NCBI RefSeq assembly: GCF_015326965.1
Contig: NZ_CP017659.1
Location: forward strand, 5,336,001-5,400,000
Direction: 5' to 3'
DNA from: Paenibacillus sp. JZ16
Lineage (GTDB): Bacteria; Bacillota; Bacilli; Paenibacillales; Paenibacillaceae
Length of the DNA stretch: 64,000 nucleotides
In this document: in pieces, positions 16,546 through 25,476 of the stretch
Layout: each line of letters opens with the position of its first letter
Position numbering within the stretch: position 1 is the stretch's first letter
Translations under genes and position numbers: made by a program
The notes under the pieces: model-generated
Told to the model about the DNA's origin: nothing
The model's input: only the letters and a program-made list of their open reading frames with translations
The model's database searches: none

Positions 16546-18177
16546 ATGTCGGGATCAACGGTAACATGCCGGGACCTCGGATTTCTTTACGATGGAGAAG
16601 AGCGCCCGGTTATACAGGATCTCCATCTGGAGATCGAGCAGAACGGGTGGGTCGCGATCCTCGGGGCAAGCGGCAGCGGGAAGTCAACGCTGTGCCAGCT
16701 GCTGTGCGGTCTTCTTCCGCGGAGCGGCGGAGGTACAAGAACTGGGGAAGTGCTGCTTAATGGTTTCGATCCCGCCACGGCGCCGATTGCCGAGGTGGCC
16801 GAGGCGATAGGGGTATTATTTCAGGATCCGGATGCACAGCTCGTTCAGGGCATCGTAGAGGACGAGGCGGCCTTCGGTCCTGAAAATATGCGGGTTTCAC
16901 CCGCTGAGATTGAGGAGCGGGTGGTGCAGTCCCTTACGGCGGTCGAGCTGCTGGAGCGCCGGATGGATCCGGTGCGCAGCCTGTCCGGCGGACAGCGGCA
17001 GCGGACGGCCATTGCCGCGGTGCTGGCGCTGCGCCCGCGGCTCTTCGTCTTCGACGACGCCTGCGCCAGCCTGGATGCCGCGGCGCAGGCGAACTTCCTG
17101 CAGCTGTGCCGCAAGCTGCAGGCGGAGGGCCGGACGCTGATCACCGCGTCCGGCCGCTTTGACGATGTCGCGCGCGCCGCAGGGCGCGTCATCGTCCTGG
17201 ACGGCGGCACCGTCGTGCTCGACGGGCCGCCGGAGGAGCTGCTGCACCGCTGCGGGGAGCAGTTGGTGCAGCTGGGTTTGCTGCCTCGGCCTGCAGGCGA
17301 GGCAGCGGGTGCCGCCGCCGGGGACAAGCCTGTCCCGGCGGCAACTCCTCCGCAGTCGGCTGAACCCCGTGCGGAAGTGCCGATCCCCACAGGTTCCCTG
17401 CCTGCATCGGTATCCCGTGCGGAAGTACCGATCCCCGCAGGTGACGTGCCTGCGGCGGTACCCAATGCGGAAGGCGCGAGGCTGTCTGCCGTCTCCCCGC
17501 TGCTCCAGATCGATTCGCTGACGTTTGCCTATCCCGGCGGCCGGGAGGCGCTGCGCGATATCGATGCGAAGATTGATCCCGGCGACTGGGTGCTGCTGAC
17601 CGGGGAGAACGGGTCCGGCAAAACGACCCTCAGCCGACTGATCATGGGACTGCTGCAGGCCCCGGCAGGCAGCATACGCTGGCAAGGGGAAGATACGAAG
17701 GGAATGGCCGTCTACCGCAGAGCCGAGATGATCGGCTATGTGTTCCAGCAGCCGGAATATATGTTTACCGCCCCGAATGTGTGGGAGGAACTGATTTACA
17801 GTCTTCATGGAGGGGTGTCCGTGAAGAAGCGTCCGGAGCTGTCTGCTGGCCAGCAGCAGCGCGCTAGGTTTCTTTTGGAGAAAGCGGGACTTACGGATCG
17901 GCTTCAAATGTCTCCCTACCTGCTCAGTCAGGGGGAGAAGCGCCTTCTGAGCATCATCAGCCAATTGATGCTGCAAAGAGCGCTGTACATCCTGGACGAA
18001 CCGACGTCGGGGATGGACTATGCCGCCATCGATAAGGTGATCGAGCTGTGCCGTTTTGTCATTGGGGAAGGTTCGGCCGTATTGATGATTACGCACGATC
18101 CCGAGCTCATGAAGAGACATGCCACTTCCTTTATTCATCTGCGAAGCGGGAAAATGACTGTGCAACCTTCGTTGTAA
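16546..18177 (+). CDS. Fused ECF transporter ATPase (YkoD-like), one degenerate site
   Basis: A 543-residue tandem ABC ATPase. Domain 1 (1-240): Walker A GASGSGKST at 40-48, Q93, signature LSGGQ 146-150, Walker B LFVFDD with Asp171 where the catalytic Glu is expected, and no switch histidine (TASG at 200-203). Linker 241-313 is Ala/Pro-rich with a repeat (RAEVPIP twice). Domain 2 (314-543): Walker A GENGSGKT 353-360, signature LSQGE 460-464, Walker B ILDEP with Glu485, His517. Thus one composite site (domain 2 Walker motifs with domain 1 LSGGQ) looks active and the other degenerate. Positions about 17000-17350 are visibly GC-richer than their surroundings. It follows the S component by four bases. 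Confidence 0.9.
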   Translation: MSGSTVTCRDLGFLYDGEERPVIQDLHLEIEQNGWVAILGASGSGKSTLCQLLCGLLPRSGGGTRTGEVLLNGFDPATAPIAEVAEAIGVLFQDPDAQLVQGIVEDEAAFGPENMRVSPAEIEERVVQSLTAVELLERRMDPVRSLSGGQRQRTAIAAVLALRPRLFVFDDACASLDAAAQANFLQLCRKLQAEGRTLITASGRFDDVARAAGRVIVLDGGTVVLDGPPEELLHRCGEQLVQLGLLPRPAGEAAGAAAGDKPVPAATPPQSAEPRAEVPIPTGSLPASVSRAEVPIPAGDVPAAVPNAEGARLSAVSPLLQIDSLTFAYPGGREALRDIDAKIDPGDWVLLTGENGSGKTTLSRLIMGLLQAPAGSIRWQGEDTKGMAVYRRAEMIGYVFQQPEYMFTAPNVWEELIYSLHGGVSVKKRPELSAGQQQRARFLLEKAGLTDRLQMSPYLLSQGEKRLLSIISQLMLQRALYILDEPTSGMDYAAIDKVIELCRFVIGEGSAVLMITHDPELMKRHATSFIHLRSGKMTVQPSL

Positions 18178-18206
18178 CCCTTATAATAGAAATGTTACAT
18201 GATGTG

Positions 18207-18237
18207 AAAGCGCTCCTGGTATCGGGAGGCGCTTTTA
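18207..18237 (+). terminator. Probable terminator after the ECF operon
   Basis: Bulged stem AAAGCGCTCC / GGAGGCGCTTT followed by TTA. Confidence 0.55.
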
Positions 18238-18347
18238 TGCTGTTGGCCCCGGTTTTTATCCTTATCAGAAGGACACATATCGGAAACCTGATACAGCAGG
18301 GACTGGAATTATGCCGGGGCTGTCTAGAGTAAAGGGGACGAAGGAAC

Positions 18348-19868
18348 GTGGGTGTATTAAAACAAGACAAACGCAGTTATGTCCTGGTCGGTATTTTGTT
18401 ATCCACCTTCATGGCTGCGATCGAAGGAACGGTAGTCGGCCCGGCGGGACCGGCCATTATCAGCAGCTTCGGCAGCGTAAGCCTCATGAGCTGGATTTTT
18501 ACGGCCTACCTGCTGACGATGGCGGTAACAACGCCGATCTTCGGTAAAATAAGCGATTTATATGGACGCAAGCCCGTATTTTTATACGGCTCGCTGATCT
18601 TTCTCGTAGGCTCATTGCTGTGCGGCCTGTCGCAGAACATGACGCAGCTGATCATATTCAGGGCGATCCAAGGAATTGGGGCCGGTGCGGTTATTCCGGT
18701 GACCTTTACGATTGTCGGAGACATTTACAATCTGGAGGAACGAGGGAAGATTCAGGGGATGATCAGCTCCGTATGGGGAATCTCTTCTCTGATCGGACCG
18801 CTGCTTGGCGGGTATTTCGTGGATTACCTGTCCTGGCACTGGATCTTTGTTTTTAATGTACCGTTTGCGCTGTTATCGATATGGCTGATTTTCCGTTATT
18901 TCAAAGAGGAGCGCACCACCCGCGAAGTATCGATCGATTACGGGGGAGCGGCCCTGTTTACCGTGGGAATGACGGCGCTGTTGTTTGCGCTCGCGGTAGG
19001 CGGCGGAGAGAGCTATTCCTGGACTTCTCCGTTCATGCTCGGTTTGATGATCGGTTCCGTGGTGCTGCTCGCTGCGTTTCTGGTGGTGGAGAGCCGGGTG
19101 AAGGAGCCGATGCTGCCGCTCCATCTGTTCAAGATCAGGGATATTACGGTATCGACGGTAGCCAATATTCTGGTAAGCGCGCTTATTATCGGGCTGACCA
19201 CGTATTTGCCGCTGTGGATTCAAGGGGTTCGGGGCGGCAACGCGACCTTGTCGGGCCTGACATTAGCCCCGATGTCGATCGGATGGCTGATCGGTTCGAT
19301 TATCAGCGGGCGCTTGATCATTAAATCCGGTTCCCGGAAAACGGCGATTATCGGCGTCGTATTTCTAATCATCGGAGCGGTGGGATTGGCGTTCATGCAT
19401 AAGGATACGGCGCTGGGCGTGCTGCTGGTCTTTACGTTCATTTATGGGGTCGGCTTCGGATATATCTCCACCTTGTTTCAGATCATCGCGCAATCTTCGG
19501 TGGGTTATGAGGTCCGGGGAGCTTCCACGGCGCTGAACTCCTTCATCCGCACGTTCGGTCAGACCGTGGGCGTAGCGGTGTTCGGATTATGGGTCAATGC
19601 GGGAATTGCGGGCAGACTTGCGGCGGAGCCGGATGCCGCAGGCATTACCAGCGACGATATTAATAAGCTGCTCTCTCCGCATGGCATGGCTGAACTGCCC
19701 GAAGGTTCAGGCAGCCTGCTGAGCGGAATACTGGAGGGCAGCCTGAATTCCCTGTTTGTGGTGATGGCCGTGATGGCGGTGATCTGTATGCTGATCGTGG
19801 CCGCCTTCCGCAATGCGCCTCCTGAACCCGAGACGGGAACGGAAGAGACGCAGCCGTCAGGCCATTGA
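18348..19868 (+). CDS. MFS drug/metabolite exporter, DHA2 (14-helix) family
   Basis: A 506-residue major-facilitator protein with about 14 helices. Motif D/A region: TFMAAIEGTVVGPAGPAI in helix 1, GKISDLYGRKPVFLYG (motif A) between helices 2 and 3, RAIQGIGAGAVIPVTFTI (motif B), and SSVWGISSLIGPLLGGYF (motif C of drug/proton antiporters). This is the EmrB/QacA-like DHA2 set, exporting hydrophobic drugs or metabolites with protons. The start is GTG 18348 with GGGGACGAAGGA upstream. Single gene followed by a strong terminator; no adjacent regulator. Confidence 0.9.
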   Translation: MGVLKQDKRSYVLVGILLSTFMAAIEGTVVGPAGPAIISSFGSVSLMSWIFTAYLLTMAVTTPIFGKISDLYGRKPVFLYGSLIFLVGSLLCGLSQNMTQLIIFRAIQGIGAGAVIPVTFTIVGDIYNLEERGKIQGMISSVWGISSLIGPLLGGYFVDYLSWHWIFVFNVPFALLSIWLIFRYFKEERTTREVSIDYGGAALFTVGMTALLFALAVGGGESYSWTSPFMLGLMIGSVVLLAAFLVVESRVKEPMLPLHLFKIRDITVSTVANILVSALIIGLTTYLPLWIQGVRGGNATLSGLTLAPMSIGWLIGSIISGRLIIKSGSRKTAIIGVVFLIIGAVGLAFMHKDTALGVLLVFTFIYGVGFGYISTLFQIIAQSSVGYEVRGASTALNSFIRTFGQTVGVAVFGLWVNAGIAGRLAAEPDAAGITSDDINKLLSPHGMAELPEGSGSLLSGILEGSLNSLFVVMAVMAVICMLIVAAFRNAPPEPETGTEETQPSGH

Positions 19869-19911
19869 TGGATGGACTCATGTAAGGTATATATTTTTTC
19901 ATAGCATATTT

Positions 19912-19951
19912 AACAGGATCCCGGTCTCTCAGGCCGGGATCCTGTTTTCTT
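19912..19951 (+). terminator. Strong terminator after the MFS gene
   Basis: Perfect 13-base stem AACAGGATCCCGG / CCGGGATCCTGTT followed by TTCTTG. Confidence 0.88.
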
Positions 19952-20123
19952 GTTTAGTGCAACTCTTTGCGGACGCTAACGCATTTCGCAACAATCCCTT
20001 CGAAAGTGTCTGAAATCTTGCTAATATGCCCTACACGGTGCAGAGTGAACTCCGATATAATAAACATATTTCGCTCTATAAATGAACTTCTCATACTACA
20101 TAAACCCAAGGGGCTGCCGATGT

Positions 20124-21914
20124 ATGTCCAAATTTAATCTGTTCCGAAAAATCATGCTGTTTATTTTCCTGATGTTGATTCCGATTGTCGGCCTCTATTT
20201 CTATTCGAACCAAACCACGACAAACGTGCTCAGCAAGGAGCTCAGCCAATCGAATACGAACCAGCTTGTCTTCTTTCAGAATCAGGTGAACACAAATATC
20301 GATATATTGGCATCGTGGCCGAATTTGCTGCTGCATGACCCGGATATTTCAAGCTTTCGGGATATTTATTTGCAGGATAAATATCTGAACCTGGACGCGA
20401 TTAACCTCGTGAAGCAGATCCAGACGAAGCTGAGCATACAGGAGAGCTCTTCGAACTGGCGCAGCCATCTGGCCATTTATTCCCCGTCCCTTGGGCGGGT
20501 GGTCACCGAAAGTGATGCCGGCTTTTACTCGCCAGAAGAGCTTGCGGAGGACGTGAAGCCGGGCTGGCAGGTTACTTCTTATGATGAGGGGAGCGATCGG
20601 CGGTTCCTGTTTGTCTGGTATTCGGTGGCACCGTATTCCACCCAGCATCATACAGGCAAGGCGAATACCGTGATCAAGGTTGAATTCGACAGCACCAACA
20701 TTCAGGATATGCTGGACCGCTTTAAAAGCGACGGAAGGAGCGATCCGTTCTACTATAAACCGGATACCGGCGTTATTTACAACCGTACCGCGGACCAGGA
20801 ACTGATTAACCATATGATTGCGGAGCTGGGTCGGGAGCCGCTTCAAGACGTGGAGAACCGCGTGAAGGAAGTGGGCGGCAAAACCTATTCGGTCAGCATC
20901 GTATTATCGGAAACGACCGGATGGTATTTGATAGACTATATTCCGCTATCGGACATTATGAAGCCGATCCATACGTCCAACAGGCTCTTTTATATATCGA
21001 TCGCCGCATTGCTCTTGATGAGCTGCCTCGCCGCATACCTGCTGTACTCCCAGGTTCAGGTTCCGATCAAGCAGCTGGTTTATGTGTTCCGCAGGCTGCA
21101 GGCCGGGGATTACGCGGTGAGGATGAAGGTATCGGGCCGAAACGAGTTCAGTTTTCTGGCTACGAGATTCAACTCAATGGTGGAGCAGATCCAGGAGCTG
21201 TTCGAGCATGTATACATGGAGAAGATCCACGTCAGGGAAGCGAAGCTGAAGCAGCTGCAGTCCCAGATCAATCCCCATTTCTTCTATAATTGTTTCTCGT
21301 TTATCACCAGTATGGCGAAGCTTCGGAAATACGAAGCCGTCGTGGCGATGTCGCACAACTTGTCCCGGTATTTCCGCTATACCACGCGTCAGGAAAGGGA
21401 ACTGGTTCCCTTGCCCGATGAGATGGAGTTCGTTACGCATTATTTGGAAATACAGCAGATGCGAATGAGGCGTCTGAAATATCATCTCGATTTGACGGAA
21501 GAAGCTGAAGGCATGGAGATCCCGCCGCTGGTCATTCAGCCTTTGGTAGAGAATGCCGTACTGCATGGCATTGAACCTCATTCGGGTGATGGCGAGATCA
21601 GGGTAACCTTCCGAATTCTGGACGGCATGGCCTGCATCCAAGTGGACGATAACGGAATAGGCATGAACGGGCAGAAGCTGGCCGAGCTGGAGGCTCGGTT
21701 GAACAAGCCGATGGATCAGGAGATGGGATGCGGCGTCTGGAATGTTCACCAGCGCATGCGGCTGCGTTATGGCGAAGAAGCGGGCCTGCGGTTTGCGGAA
21801 TCTCCACAGGGCGGCGTACGGGCTGTGCTCTATTGGCCGCTGCCGGATCGCTCGGAAGGAATCAATCAAAGTCAGGGCAGGGGGCAGGGAATGAATGAAT
21901 ATCTTATTGGTTGA
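20124..21914 (+). CDS. YesM-like sensor histidine kinase of the galactan locus
   Basis: A 596-residue kinase starting MSKFNLFRKIM at ATG 20124 (AAGGGGC upstream). Helix 1 at about 9-27, a 250-residue extracytoplasmic Cache-like sensor, helix 2 at about 290-310, HAMP (VQVPIKQLVYVFRRLQAGDYAVRM), then the His_kinase domain with acceptor LQSQINPHFFYNCFSFI, and a compact ATPase domain (PPLVIQPLVENAVLHGIEP, VDDNGIGM). This is the YesM class, paired with an AraC-type regulator whose gene overlaps by 20 bases. It probably senses an oligosaccharide or a ligand-loaded binding protein and controls the genes that follow. Confidence 0.92.
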   Translation: MSKFNLFRKIMLFIFLMLIPIVGLYFYSNQTTTNVLSKELSQSNTNQLVFFQNQVNTNIDILASWPNLLLHDPDISSFRDIYLQDKYLNLDAINLVKQIQTKLSIQESSSNWRSHLAIYSPSLGRVVTESDAGFYSPEELAEDVKPGWQVTSYDEGSDRRFLFVWYSVAPYSTQHHTGKANTVIKVEFDSTNIQDMLDRFKSDGRSDPFYYKPDTGVIYNRTADQELINHMIAELGREPLQDVENRVKEVGGKTYSVSIVLSETTGWYLIDYIPLSDIMKPIHTSNRLFYISIAALLLMSCLAAYLLYSQVQVPIKQLVYVFRRLQAGDYAVRMKVSGRNEFSFLATRFNSMVEQIQELFEHVYMEKIHVREAKLKQLQSQINPHFFYNCFSFITSMAKLRKYEAVVAMSHNLSRYFRYTTRQERELVPLPDEMEFVTHYLEIQQMRMRRLKYHLDLTEEAEGMEIPPLVIQPLVENAVLHGIEPHSGDGEIRVTFRILDGMACIQVDDNGIGMNGQKLAELEARLNKPMDQEMGCGVWNVHQRMRLRYGEEAGLRFAESPQGGVRAVLYWPLPDRSEGINQSQGRGQGMNEYLIG

Positions 21915-23520
21915 TGACGAGAGTTATGTCACGGAAAGTTTATATCAGACGATACCATGGCGTGAGCTGGATATTGAAGAAGTGTATCAGGCTTCTTCCG
22001 CCTTGGAGGCGATCGACCTGCTGGAGGAGGAGGACATCGATGTGGTGGTCACGGATGTTCGGATGCCGGTCATGACCGGCCTGGAGCTGATGGAGACCAT
22101 AACCGAGCGCTGGACGCATATCCGCTGCATTTTACTTACGGGTTATTCGGATTTTGAATATGCCAAGCAGGCGATTCGGCTGCAGGCATCCGATTACATT
22201 TTGAAGCCGGTGGACGATGATGAATTCATACGCAGCGTGAGCTCCGCCTTGGCGTCAATCAAGGAGGAGCGGAAGGAGCTTGGGCAGTACCATCAGTTGA
22301 TGTACAGCCGCAAATCGGATCTCGGCATTCTGCGGAACAGCCTCATGCATGATCTCTTGCTTGGACGCGAGATACCGCGCCCTTCACTCGAACACAAGCT
22401 GCATGAATACGAGATCCCGCTCCGAACAGACCGGCGGACGGTCATGCTGCTGATCCAGCTCGGGCAGAAATTTACAAGGATGGACGACCATTCGGTCAGC
22501 CTGATGGAATATGCCATCGGTAATATTGCGGAGGAGGTATTTGCCGAGCTGCTCCATGTGTGGTCCAGCAAAACGCCGCATAACGGCTTGATTCTGTTGG
22601 CTCAGTACAAGGCAGAGGAAATGGATGCATTCGCGGATTCCCGCGCATTGAAACAGTATGTAATCCAGTTTCAACAGGATGTGGACAGCTATCTGAAGGG
22701 AAGCATTTCAGTTCTCGTATCGGCCTCCTTTGATTTTCCGGAGGAATTGGCATCTGTTTACCGGTCGGGTTTAAGCTCGCTTTACCTCTGGGGAAACGGA
22801 GATCATGAAGCCATCCGGTTTGCTGAAGACCATGATGGCAGGCTGCGTGAGCCTGTATGGGACGTGACCCAGGCTTTTGCCAAACCGCCCAGTCTGCTGC
22901 ATCTGCTGGAGACAAGGCAGTGGGATGCCGCCCGGGACAAAATAGAACAAGTTTTTGCAGAGCTTGAAACCGCATTCATTGGGCAGACGGCGTTGTATGA
23001 AATGTTTTTATCGGTTGCGAATGCCTTTATGTACCTGGCTCATAAGCAGGGCCATTACGTTCATCAGCTCGATCAGGCCGGCTGGGATCCCCTGTATATT
23101 CAGCAGGTGGTTCAGTCGGCTGCGAAGCTGCGTTCCTGGTCGCTTGATATGCTGAACAAACTTCATGATATCTCCTCCGAGCAGGAGACAACGAGCAAGA
23201 GCCATATCATCAAACAGGTTCAGGAGATGGTGACTGCCGATTCGGGTCATGACCTGTCCGTCAAGACGATTGCGGACCGGGTATTCCTGCATCCGGTGTA
23301 TTTATCCAAGATTTATAAGGGTGAAACCGGAGAGGGACTTGGCGATTATATTATCCGCAAGCGAATGGAGCGGGCGTTATACCTGCTGAAGCATACAAAC
23401 AAGAAGATTTATGAAATTACCGCTGAGCTTGGCTACCAGAACCCGCAGTATTTTAGCAAGATGTTCCGGAAGCACTACGGGATGACGCCGAACGAATACA
23501 GAGACCAAGGATGTTGCTAA
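21895..23520 (+). CDS. YesN-like AraC-type response regulator
   Basis: A 541-residue regulator: receiver (1-120; LLVDDESYVTE, acceptor in VVVTDVRMPVMTGLE, lysine in YILKPVDDD), a long middle region (about 130-420) of unknown fold, and a C-terminal AraC helix-turn-helix pair (VKTIADRVFLHPVYLSKIYK and ITAELGYQNPQYFSKMFRKHYGMTPNEYR). It probably activates the transporter and glycosidase genes immediately downstream. Coupled to the kinase by overlapping frames. Confidence 0.92.
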   Translation: MNILLVDDESYVTESLYQTIPWRELDIEEVYQASSALEAIDLLEEEDIDVVVTDVRMPVMTGLELMETITERWTHIRCILLTGYSDFEYAKQAIRLQASDYILKPVDDDEFIRSVSSALASIKEERKELGQYHQLMYSRKSDLGILRNSLMHDLLLGREIPRPSLEHKLHEYEIPLRTDRRTVMLLIQLGQKFTRMDDHSVSLMEYAIGNIAEEVFAELLHVWSSKTPHNGLILLAQYKAEEMDAFADSRALKQYVIQFQQDVDSYLKGSISVLVSASFDFPEELASVYRSGLSSLYLWGNGDHEAIRFAEDHDGRLREPVWDVTQAFAKPPSLLHLLETRQWDAARDKIEQVFAELETAFIGQTALYEMFLSVANAFMYLAHKQGHYVHQLDQAGWDPLYIQQVVQSAAKLRSWSLDMLNKLHDISSEQETTSKSHIIKQVQEMVTADSGHDLSVKTIADRVFLHPVYLSKIYKGETGEGLGDYIIRKRMERALYLLKHTNKKIYEITAELGYQNPQYFSKMFRKHYGMTPNEYRDQGCC

Positions 23521-23617
23521 AGGTGCAGAAATCTTCGATTCGTGACATAGGATGCGACTGCCGGCCCCTCTATAATTAAACATGTAATCCATAAGGTGGT
23601 AGAAGGGGGATTTAGAT

Positions 23618-25303
23618 ATGAACGCTAGAAGAAAGAAATGGTTCCCGATCCTGGCTGCGTCCTTGCTGTTGGCCGGATCCTTGGCCGGATGCTCCGGGAG
23701 CGAGCCGAAGCCGGAAGCGGCACAGCAGCCAGCCGAATCCAAAACTGAAAACGTCTACAAAGACAAATACGAACCGGAAGTTACGATTACGACGGTGTGG
23801 GGCGTCGATCCAACGCTGCAATTCAAGAATGGGGAAACGATCGAGAACAACGTGGCTACGAAGTGGGCCAAGGAGAAGTTCGGCATCAACATCAAATCGC
23901 TGTGGTCCATTACGGATACCAACGGCGCTTTTGCAACCAAGCTGCGTCTGGCTATGTCCTCCGGACAGGAGATGCCGGATATCGTCACGCTCGGCACCGA
24001 AAATCAGCAGCTGGCCCAGGATTTAATCGATTCCGGCATGTTTGCCGAGGTAGGCACGCTGTTTGACCAGTATGCATCGGAAACGTGGAAGAACGCGATG
24101 AATCTGGATTCCAATGTGTGGAATCAGTACAGCCGGGACGGTAAGCGAATGGGGCTTCCGGTACTGGATTTTGCCTATAATCACGACTATGTATTATGGA
24201 TCCGGCAGGATTGGCTGGACAAGCTGGGGATGAGCGCACCGAAGACGATGGATGAGCTTGAGCAGGTGATGGAGGCCTTCAAGAACCAGAACCCTTCCGG
24301 TCTAGCCCCGGACAAAGTCACCCCGCTCAGCATTGGCTTCAAAACGTCCATGAGCACCTGGATGGGAGATCCGTCCTGGATATTCGGCGCTTACGGAACG
24401 CTGCCGCAGCAGTGGAACGTGGCTGAGGACGGAAGCCTGGAATATGGCTCGGTCCATCCAGGCATGAAGGAAGGCTTGGCGAAGCTGAACGAGTGGATGA
24501 ATAAAGGGTATATTCCGAAGGAAGCCGCACTGTGGGATGAGAATAAGACTGCCGAGCCGGCTGTAGCCGGAACGGCCGGGATCATTCCGGGGCCCTATTG
24601 GATGAGCGGCTGGCCGCTGATCGATACCGTGAAGAATGCCCCGGAAGCCGTCTGGAAGCCTGTGCAAATTCCGGCTGGTCCTGATGGCACTGCGATGCGG
24701 CATGGAACGCAGTATACGAATGGCGTTACCCTGATCCATAAAGACATGGAGCATCCTGAAGCTTTCTTCACGTATCAGAACTACCTGTTTGATAACTTTG
24801 CCGTGTCCAAGGAAGGCGGCGAATTTGCCAATGGACTGTTTGAAGGCTATGACTTCGAGCTCGATGCCAATGGCGAAATGGTTCCGAACGATCAAATCGA
24901 AGGCGGTTATGTCAATGTCGTCCGTTATTTGCTGGTCCGCGACGGCGCCCGGATTCCGGACGAGCAGATGAAAGCACTGCTGAAGCTGGCAAAAGGGGAG
25001 AAGCCGCAGAGCCGTCTCGAAAAAGATGTCGCGGTCAACTATGGCAAGGATACGCCGGCCGCTGCCGAGGTGCTCCTCTCCCAAGAGGAGATCTCCAAGA
25101 AGAACATGTTTACGGGACCGGTTACCGCCACCATGAAATCGAAGTGGGATTATCTCCTGAAGATCGAGAATCAAACCCTGAACGAGATCATTTACGGCAA
25201 GCAGCCGGTTGAATCGTTTGATAAATTTGTAGAGACGTGGAAAGCGGGAGGCGGTGAACAGATCACCAAAGAGGTTAACGAATGGTATCAAAGCGTGAAG
25301 TAG
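23618..25303 (+). CDS. Extracellular solute-binding lipoprotein (LplA-like) for oligosaccharides
   Basis: A 561-residue CUT1-type substrate-binding lipoprotein: signal peptide with lipobox LLLAGSLAGCSG (cysteine near residue 26), then a two-lobed binding protein with features of the large LplA group (AMSSGQEMPDIVTLG, LPVLDFAYNHDYVLWIRQDWLDKLG, WMNKGYIPKEAALWD). Its pairing with two permeases and galactan glycosidases suggests galacto-oligosaccharide as ligand. No ATPase gene is nearby, as is usual for this group, which borrows a shared MsmX-type ATPase. A TATAAT at 23571-23576 could be its -10 box. A terminator-like stem lies just after the stop codon. Confidence 0.92.
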   Translation: MNARRKKWFPILAASLLLAGSLAGCSGSEPKPEAAQQPAESKTENVYKDKYEPEVTITTVWGVDPTLQFKNGETIENNVATKWAKEKFGINIKSLWSITDTNGAFATKLRLAMSSGQEMPDIVTLGTENQQLAQDLIDSGMFAEVGTLFDQYASETWKNAMNLDSNVWNQYSRDGKRMGLPVLDFAYNHDYVLWIRQDWLDKLGMSAPKTMDELEQVMEAFKNQNPSGLAPDKVTPLSIGFKTSMSTWMGDPSWIFGAYGTLPQQWNVAEDGSLEYGSVHPGMKEGLAKLNEWMNKGYIPKEAALWDENKTAEPAVAGTAGIIPGPYWMSGWPLIDTVKNAPEAVWKPVQIPAGPDGTAMRHGTQYTNGVTLIHKDMEHPEAFFTYQNYLFDNFAVSKEGGEFANGLFEGYDFELDANGEMVPNDQIEGGYVNVVRYLLVRDGARIPDEQMKALLKLAKGEKPQSRLEKDVAVNYGKDTPAAAEVLLSQEEISKKNMFTGPVTATMKSKWDYLLKIENQTLNEIIYGKQPVESFDKFVETWKAGGGEQITKEVNEWYQSVK

Positions 25304-25322
25304 TTTTGGTTACCGATTTATG

Positions 25323-25353
25323 AAGGGCGGCCTGCCAAAGGCCGTCCTTTTTG
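25323..25353 (+). terminator. Attenuating terminator between binding protein and permease genes
   Basis: Stem AGGGCGGCCT / AGGCCGTCCT (one G-U pair) followed by TTTTT. It lies inside the transporter gene cluster, so it may allow excess binding protein over permease. Confidence 0.8.
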
Positions 25354-25417
25354 TGCCATTGGAGCCGCCGCAAATTGATTGCTATCGTGCCATGAATATT
25401 GGTTTTGTGGGCTACTG

Positions 25418-25442
25418 CGTCCCGTGGGACGGGTCCTATAAT
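25418..25442 (+). promoter_or_regulatory. Dyad and -10 box ahead of the permease genes
   Basis: CGTCCC-GT-GGGACG (25418-25431) lies six bases before TATAAT (25437-25442). No -35 box is evident, so the dyad may be an activator or repressor site for a second start point after the terminator. Confidence 0.4.
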
Positions 25443-25476
25443 CAAGAGGTAGATTGATTTAACGGGAGGATCTTGG

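Noticed and set aside
16897..18165. A 422-codon minus-strand frame opposite the ECF ATPase
   Set aside because: Low-complexity Arg/Gln-rich protein, no ribosome-binding site, and it lies inside a clear tandem ABC ATPase in a GC-rich stretch.
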